Source of the DNA: Embleya sp045207655
GTDB lineage: Bacteria; Actinomycetota; Actinomycetes; Streptomycetales; Streptomycetaceae
Direction of reading: 5' to 3'
Assembly (NCBI RefSeq): GCF_045207655.1
Contig: NZ_CP108784.1
Coordinates: 310,001-374,000 of the forward strand
DNA length: 64,000 nucleotides
The notes beneath the pieces are model-generated. The model saw nothing but the letters and a program-made list of their open reading frames with translations. It did not search any database and was not told the origin of the DNA. The first letter of the stretch is position 1; each line of letters begins with the position of its first letter. Shown here one piece after another: positions 59,382 to 64,000 of the stretch. A program made the position numbers and the translations under genes.

Positions 59382-60770
59382 TCAGAGTCCTCGCCGCGCG
59401 AGGTGGCGTCGAGGTCGGCGGGGGTGTGAGCGTGGCGGTGTTGCGGCTGTCGGGGGTGAGACGGGCAAATCCGAGGCCCTTGTCGGGTGGGGTGTCTTGG
59501 GGAGGGTTATGGCTATGGTGAGGCCGCCGTGGTGGTTGGCGGTGGTGGTGATTTGGGCCGCGTGGGCGTGGACTATCGCTTGGACTATGGACAGGCCCAG
59601 GCCGGAGCCCTTGGAGGAGCCTGTGCGGTTGGGGCGGAAGCGGCGGAAGGGTTCGAAGAGTTCGGGGATGTGGTCGGCGGGGATGACCGGGCCGGTGTTG
59701 CGGACGCGGAGGGAGCCGGCCGAGACGCCGACCGTGACGAAGCCGCCCGCGTGGTTGTGACGTACCGCGTTCTCGACCAGATTGGTGACCAACTGGCGCA
59801 GCAGCAGCGGGTCACCGAACACCACGCTGCCGGCCAGGTTCGCGTCGACCTGTACTCCGGCGCGTTCGGCCGCGGGCCGGGTCTGTCGGAGCACGTCGGC
59901 GGTCAGCTCGTCCAGGGCGACCGGCGACGCCTGGACGTTGCCGCGCTCGCTCATCGCCAGGCTCAGCAGACCGTCGATCAGGTGCTCGGTGCGCCGATTC
60001 AGCGTCAGCAACTGTTCGCGCGTCTCGACGATGTCCTGTGGCGAGTGCGGGTCGGCCAGGCCGATCTCGATCGCCGTGCGTTGGATGGTGAGCGGAGTGC
60101 GCAACTCGTGTGAGGCGTTGGCGACGAACAGTTGCCGGCTGTCGAAGGATTTCTCCAGGCGATCGAGCATTCCGTCGAACGTGTCGGCGAGTTGCTTGAG
60201 TTCGTCGTCCGGGCCCGGCATGGCGATTCGCTCGTGCAGGTTGTGTTCGGACAAGCGGCGTGCCGTCGCGGTGATTCCGTGGACCGGGCGCAGCACCCGG
60301 CCGGCCATCCACCAGCCGGCCAGGATCGAGGTCGCGGCCAGGAGCAGCAGTGCCGCGATGAGCACGGTCAGCAGTTGACTCATCGTCACGTCCTGGCCTG
60401 TGTCGATGGCCCGACGGATGGAGTCGGCGGGGATCGCGGTGAGTTGGCTCGCAGCGCCCGGCAGCGGGACGACGGGTTGGGACCGGCCGGCGTTCTGGGT
60501 CTGGTCGTCCGCGTCCGAGGTATCCGTCGCGAAGGTTTTTGCCATCGCCATCGGCAGTTGCTGGGACAGCCTCTGGTCGACGAACCAGTACACGATGCCC
60601 AGCAGCACCGTGCCGACGACGAGCGACATGCCGCCGTACATCAGCGCGAGTCGGGCTCGCGCAGACGGCCGGCGAAACAGCGCCCTGGAGAGCAGCCGTA
60701 CGCCTGTCACCGGGCCGCTCGTCCGGGCCACTGTCGGGTCGCTTCCAACGCGTGCGCGCAGTCTGCTCAT
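59382..60770 (-). CDS. Sensor histidine kinase
   Basis: This 462-residue membrane kinase has two transmembrane helices (LALMYGGMSLVVGTVLLGIV and LLTVLIAALLLLAATSILAG) bounding a short extracytoplasmic sensor of about 90 residues. A HAMP domain follows (VLRPVHGITATARRLSEHNL). The phospho-His box is FVANASHELRTPLTIQRTAI and the ATP domain has LVTNLVENAVRHNHA and GSGLGLSIVQAIVHAH. A disordered basic tail ends it. The ATG overlaps the response regulator stop (ATGA). The partner regulator is broken, so the kinase may have lost its normal target. Confidence 0.92.
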   Translation of the reverse strand: MSRLRARVGSDPTVARTSGPVTGVRLLSRALFRRPSARARLALMYGGMSLVVGTVLLGIVYWFVDQRLSQQLPMAMAKTFATDTSDADDQTQNAGRSQPVVPLPGAASQLTAIPADSIRRAIDTGQDVTMSQLLTVLIAALLLLAATSILAGWWMAGRVLRPVHGITATARRLSEHNLHERIAMPGPDDELKQLADTFDGMLDRLEKSFDSRQLFVANASHELRTPLTIQRTAIEIGLADPHSPQDIVETREQLLTLNRRTEHLIDGLLSLAMSERGNVQASPVALDELTADVLRQTRPAAERAGVQVDANLAGSVVFGDPLLLRQLVTNLVENAVRHNHAGGFVTVGVSAGSLRVRNTGPVIPADHIPELFEPFRRFRPNRTGSSKGSGLGLSIVQAIVHAHAAQITTTANHHGGLTIAITLPKTPHPTRASDLPVSPPTAATPPRSHPRRPRRHLARRGL

Positions 60771-61437
60771 ATCACGTATCCCGATCCGGGTACGGTTCGG
60801 ATGACCTGCGGGTCGCCGAGCTTGGCGCGCAGTTTGGACATGGTCACCCGCACGATGTTGGAGAAGGGGTCGATGTTCTCGTCCCACACCCGCTCCCGCA
60901 ACTCCTCGGCACTGACCACCGCGCCATCTGCCGCCATCAGCGTTGCGAACACCGCGAACCCCTTGTGCGCGAGGTGGACATGTTCGCCGTCGCGGCCAAC
61001 TTGGTGCCGGGCGTTGTCCAGCACGATGCCATGCTTCTCCAGCACCGGCGGAACGGCCGGGGTGGCGCGCCGGCCCAGGGCCTGGACCGGCCCAGGGCCT
61101 GGACGCGCGCCGGCAACTCGGCGAACTCGAACGGCTTGGGCAGGTAGTCGTCCGCGCCCAGGCGCAGCCCCGCGACCCGCTCGGGGGCCGTACCGGCGGC
61201 GGTCGGCATCAGGATGCGGGTGCGCAGCCGACCGGCCACGACCGCCTGGCAGACGTCGTCGCCGTGCGTGCCGGGCAGGTCGCGGTCCAGGACCAGGATG
61301 TCGTAGTCGTTGACCATCAGCCGCTCCAGCGCGCTGTCGCCGTCGTACGCGACGTCCACCGCGATCGCCGCCCGGCGCAGTCCTCGGGCGATCAGGTCGG
61401 CCAGTAGTTCCTCGTCCTCGGTCACCAAAACTCGCAA
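60767..61437 (-). pseudogene. OmpR-type response regulator broken by a 17-bp tandem duplication
   Basis: The receiver domain is in one frame: LRVLVTEDEELLADLIARGL, DYDILVLDRDLPGTHGDDV with the phospho-Asp, and LPKPFEFAELPARVQALGR with the Lys. The winged-helix domain follows in another frame: VVSAEELRERVWDENIDPFS, NIVRVTMSKLRAKLGDPQVI and RTVPGSGYVI. They are separated by an exact 17-bp duplication at 61071-61104. Removing one copy restores a 217-residue protein with no other change. The start is probably TTG 61437. As written it makes a receiver without a DNA-binding domain. Confidence 0.85.
61071..61104. repeat. Exact 17-bp tandem duplication inside the response regulator gene
   Basis: CGGCCCAGGGCCTGGAC occurs twice in direct succession (61071-61087 and 61088-61104). 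Seventeen bases shift the frame. The duplication lies in the linker between receiver and DNA-binding domain. Confidence 0.95.
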
Positions 61438-61682
61438 GGTCTCGTCGCTCCGCTTCGGTCCGGGGGAAGGGCGGGGAAAGCGTGGGGCGGAAGGCGAATG
61501 GCCCGAATTGGCAGACTTCCAATCTCCACCGGTTATACGCGGCCCCGCGTTAACTCCGGATAACCAGATCGCGTGACGTCCTGGTAACCCACCCGCGCGT
61601 AGACCTGTTGTCGCACCCTTCGCCGTCACGGCGGGGGGTGACCACACGACCGACAGTAGGACTACAGGTGGGAGCGGCAGTG
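61438..61682. other. Divergent promoter region of the two-component system and lipoprotein operon
   Basis: No gene is present. The regulator gene leaves to the left and the lipoprotein operon to the right, so both promoters must lie here. The part around 61540-61575 (GTTAACTCCGGATAACC) is the least GC-rich and the likeliest site. Confidence 0.45.
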
Positions 61683-62264
61683 ATGACGAGGTTCGGGCGC
61701 GCGGGATCGGGGCGGCCGTTGGCGCTGCGGTTGGCAGTCGGGGTGGTTCTGGCGAGTGGCCTCGCCTTGAGCACGGCCGGGTGCGGTGACGACGGCGGCT
61801 CGGGCAAGGCCAAGGTGGCCTCGGGCGGCGGCAGCGGCACGAAGGCCGAGACCAGCGGCGGCGGTTCCGGCTCGGGCAAGGGTGACGATGCCCAACGCCA
61901 CGACCAGATGGTCAAGTTCGCGAGCTGCATGCGCGAGCACGGCGTCGACATGCCGGACCCGGAGCCCGGTGAGGGCGGCGCGATGCGGATCGGGGCGATG
62001 CCCGCGGACGAGGGGTCGTCCAAGACCGAGGACGCGATGAAGGCGTGCGAGAAGTTCCAGCCGAAGAGCGACTTCGACCCCAACGACCCCAAGTTCAAGG
62101 AGTGGCAGGCCAAGCACACCAGTTGCCTGCGCGAGAACGGCGTGAACGTGGGCGACCCCGGCGCGGGCGGCGCGATGGTCACCCTCGACGGCAGCGACGA
62201 GAAGGTGATGAAGGCGATGGAAGTGTGCAACAAGAAGGTTCCGCCGCTGACGACGAAGAAGTAG
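61683..62264 (+). CDS. Putative lipoprotein with paired cysteine motifs
   Basis: This 193-residue protein begins with a lipoprotein signal (ALRLAVGVVLASGLALSTAG) ending in the lipobox LSTAGC. A Gly/Ser-rich linker follows, and then two similar blocks: MVKFASCMREHGVDMPDPEP and KHTSCLRENGVNVGDPGAGG, each with a Cys before R-E-x-G-V. Further Cys occur in MKACEKF and MEVCNKK, which suggests two disulfides. ATG 61683 has an adjacent GTG at 61680. It heads an operon with an adaptor and a MacB-like ATPase. Such proteins are common in actinomycete efflux operons. The role is unknown. Confidence 0.85.
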   Translation: MTRFGRAGSGRPLALRLAVGVVLASGLALSTAGCGDDGGSGKAKVASGGGSGTKAETSGGGSGSGKGDDAQRHDQMVKFASCMREHGVDMPDPEPGEGGAMRIGAMPADEGSSKTEDAMKACEKFQPKSDFDPNDPKFKEWQAKHTSCLRENGVNVGDPGAGGAMVTLDGSDEKVMKAMEVCNKKVPPLTTKK

Positions 62265-62274
62265 GGGCAGCCAC

Positions 62275-63621
62275 GTGGTTCCGATCTACGATTACGAGGA
62301 GGAGTCCGCAACGGCCCCGGCCGAGCCGGACCCCACGGCGCAGCCGCGCAAGCGCCGGCGGCGTCGTCGCGGACGGGCCATCGCCGCCGCCCTGGTGCTG
62401 GCCTCGGCGGGCGGCGCGGCGGCCGTACTGCTCTCCGACGGCGGCGACGGCTCCGACGCCTCCGCGAACCGCACGAAACTGGACGCCGTGCCGGTGACCC
62501 GGGCGGACCTGGTCGAGCGGCAGAACGTGGACGGCAAGCTCGGATACGCGGGCACGTACTCCGTGAACGCGGCCGCGCCCGGTCCGGACAAGGAGACGCC
62601 GCCCCCGAACGGCGGGAACAGACCGCAGGGTGGCGGCACTCCGCCTCCGTCGCAGGGCCCGGGTGGCGGCAATCCGCCCCAGGGCTCGGGTTCGGGTGGA
62701 GGGGCCGGTACGGGTGGGGGGTCCGGTCAGGGGGGTACGCCGCCGGATGCCGGGAACAACGCGGGTCCCGGCACCATCACCTGGCTCCCGGGCGTGGGCG
62801 ACACGTTGTCGCGTGGTGATCGGGTGTACGGGCGGGACGGGACGAAGGTGCCGTTGTTCTACGGCGAGACGCCGTTCTGGCGGGCGCTGTACGTCGGGGT
62901 GGACAAGGGTGCGGACGTCCGCGAGTTGGAGCAGAACCTCCAGGCCCTGGGGTACGGCGGGTTCACCGTGGACGAGAAGTTCACCGACACCACCGCCGCC
63001 GCGGTGAAGAAGTGGCAGAAGGACATGGGGCACAGGCAGACCGGCCGGTTCGATCCCGGCGACGCGGTCGTGCTGCCCGACTCGGTCCGGGTCGGCGAGG
63101 TGACCGCGGTCCTGGGCGCGGGTTCGCAGGGGCCGCTGTTCAAGGCGAGCGGTACCGGCCGCCGGGTCACCGTCAACCTGCCGGTCAACAAGCAGACGCT
63201 GGCGAACAAGGACGCCAAGGTCCAGGTCACCCTCCCCGGCGGGAGGACCGCGACCGGGACCGTCACCCGGGTCGGCACCGTGGCCAAGGAGGGCGAGCAG
63301 TCCCAGGGCGGCGCACCGCAGGGTCAGGACAAGGCAACCATCCCGGTCGACATCGCCCTCGACCAGCCCAAGGACGCGGGCACCCTGGACGGTGCGCCGG
63401 TCACCGTCGGGTTCACCGGCAAGGAGCGCAAGGGCGTGCTCACCGTCCCGGTCAACGCGCTCCTCGCGCTCGCCGAGGGCGGCTACGGCATCGAGGCCCT
63501 CGAACCCGACGGCGGCACCCGACTGCTGAAGGTCGAACTCGGGATGTTCGCCAACGGGCGGGTCGAGGTGACCGGCGACGGCGTGACCGAGGGCCTGAAG
63601 GTCGGGGTGCCCAAGGCATGA
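62275..63621 (+). CDS. Efflux adaptor with peptidoglycan-binding domain
   Basis: This 448-residue protein has one N-terminal transmembrane helix (IAAALVLASAGGAAAVLLSD) after a very basic RKRRRRRRGR stretch. A first beta segment follows (TRADLVERQNVDGKLGYAGT), then a long Gly/Pro-rich insert (about 105-165). A peptidoglycan-binding-1 domain comes next (DVRELEQNLQALGYGGFTVD, TDTTAAAVKKWQKDMG), and then the barrel domain of HlyD/MacA adaptors (GRRVTVNLPVNKQTLANKDA, VPVNALLALAEGGYGIEALE). It would link a MacB-type transporter to the wall. GTG 62275 is 11 bases after the previous gene. Confidence 0.9.
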   Translation: MVPIYDYEEESATAPAEPDPTAQPRKRRRRRRGRAIAAALVLASAGGAAAVLLSDGGDGSDASANRTKLDAVPVTRADLVERQNVDGKLGYAGTYSVNAAAPGPDKETPPPNGGNRPQGGGTPPPSQGPGGGNPPQGSGSGGGAGTGGGSGQGGTPPDAGNNAGPGTITWLPGVGDTLSRGDRVYGRDGTKVPLFYGETPFWRALYVGVDKGADVRELEQNLQALGYGGFTVDEKFTDTTAAAVKKWQKDMGHRQTGRFDPGDAVVLPDSVRVGEVTAVLGAGSQGPLFKASGTGRRVTVNLPVNKQTLANKDAKVQVTLPGGRTATGTVTRVGTVAKEGEQSQGGAPQGQDKATIPVDIALDQPKDAGTLDGAPVTVGFTGKERKGVLTVPVNALLALAEGGYGIEALEPDGGTRLLKVELGMFANGRVEVTGDGVTEGLKVGVPKA

Positions 63622-64000
63622 GGAGACATCGCAGAACGCCGCACAAGACGGCCGAACCGGGACCACCCGGCATTCACGGCCCGGTGCCCGTGATCGAACT
63701 CGACGGGGTCGGCCGGTCCTACCCCGGCGGCGTGCACGCGCTGATCGACGCGAACCTGACCGTCGAGGCGGGCGAACTCCTCGCCGTGGTCGGGCCGTCC
63801 GGGTCCGGGAAGTCGACCATGCTCCAGTTGATGGGCACCCTCGATCGGCCGACCCAGGGGGTGGTGCGCCTCCTCGGGCACGACGTCGCGCGGCTGAGGG
63901 ACCGTCAACTCTCCGGCGTGCGGGCCAACTGGATCGGCTTCGTGTTCCAGCAGTTCTTCCTCACCGAGCACTTCACCGCGGTCGACAACGTGGCCAACGG
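63618..64000 (+). CDS. ABC transporter ATP-binding protein, N-terminal part (runs off the window)
   Basis: The frame opens at ATG 63618, overlapping the adaptor stop. After a short basic extension it reads IELDGVGRSYPGGVHALIDA, Walker A VVGPSGSGKSTML and FVFQQFFLTEHFTAVDNVAN (Q-loop). This is the MacB/LolD class. The rest lies beyond base 64000. A permease gene is expected to follow. With the two genes before it, this forms a MacAB-like exporter probably under the two-component system to the left. Confidence 0.92.
   Translation, partial: MRRHRRTPHKTAEPGPPGIHGPVPVIELDGVGRSYPGGVHALIDANLTVEAGELLAVVGPSGSGKSTMLQLMGTLDRPTQGVVRLLGHDVARLRDRQLSGVRANWIGFVFQQFFLTEHFTAVDNVAN

Overview
The window is 64 kb of very GC-rich DNA. 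GTG and TTG starts are common, genes overlap by ATGA or GTGA, and there are Tat signals, many TetR-type regulators, WD40, SHOCT and SUKH-like remnants and an ECF sigma factor paired with a membrane anti-sigma protein. This points to a Streptomyces-like actinomycete, probably an accessory or chromosome-arm region. No rRNA, tRNA, CRISPR array or core housekeeping operon was recognised. The species cannot be told from the sequence alone.

Layout. 0-2.8 kb: an ISAzo13-type transposase gene interrupted by a decayed IS4-type transposase, then an IS3 fragment. 2.9-6.5 kb: a PadR / ABC ATPase / FtsX-permease operon. 6.6-8.2 kb: TniB and TniQ remnants. 8.6-14.1 kb: a large secreted ThuA / sugar-dehydrogenase / PKD / CBM / ricin-lectin protein and a Gfo/Idh/MocA oxidoreductase. 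14.6-31.5 kb: small accessory genes (DUF6461-like and HEAT proteins, MarR with a flavin reductase and monooxygenase, two toxin-antitoxin modules, ECF sigma with anti-sigma, a TetR / epoxide hydrolase pair). These are mixed with decayed WD40, TnsB-like, TniQ and GntR genes. 31.6-37.6 kb: a MacB/FtsX-type ABC exporter, a Tat-exported flavin amine oxidase and a TetR regulator, tied together by two nearly identical operators.

37.7-50.8 kb is the most coherent unit: a TetR regulator divergent from a tightly packed run of ten genes. They encode an unknown 225-aa protein, a glutamine-synthetase-like ligase, a zinc alcohol dehydrogenase, a PuuD-like gamma-glutamyl hydrolase, an amidase, an aldehyde dehydrogenase, a Baeyer-Villiger-type flavin monooxygenase, an imine-reductase-family protein, a phytanoyl-CoA-dioxygenase-family enzyme and an acyl-CoA ligase. 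The gene set recalls gamma-glutamylated amine catabolism (the Puu and aniline/isopropylamine types), but with extra oxidative, reductive and CoA-activating steps that I cannot match to a described pathway.

50.9-59.2 kb is again a mosaic: a frameshifted thioredoxin, an Rhs fragment, a GNAT acetyltransferase behind a probable leader-peptide attenuator, an inositol-monophosphatase-like enzyme with an altered metal motif, a SUKH-like protein interrupted by an inverted repeat, a DinB-like protein, pieces of PAS, helicase, HAD and IMP dehydrogenase genes, and a small candidate RiPP precursor. 59.4-64 kb: a two-component system whose response regulator is broken by an exact 17-bp tandem duplication, followed by a lipoprotein, a peptidoglycan-binding adaptor and a MacB-like ATPase that runs off the window.
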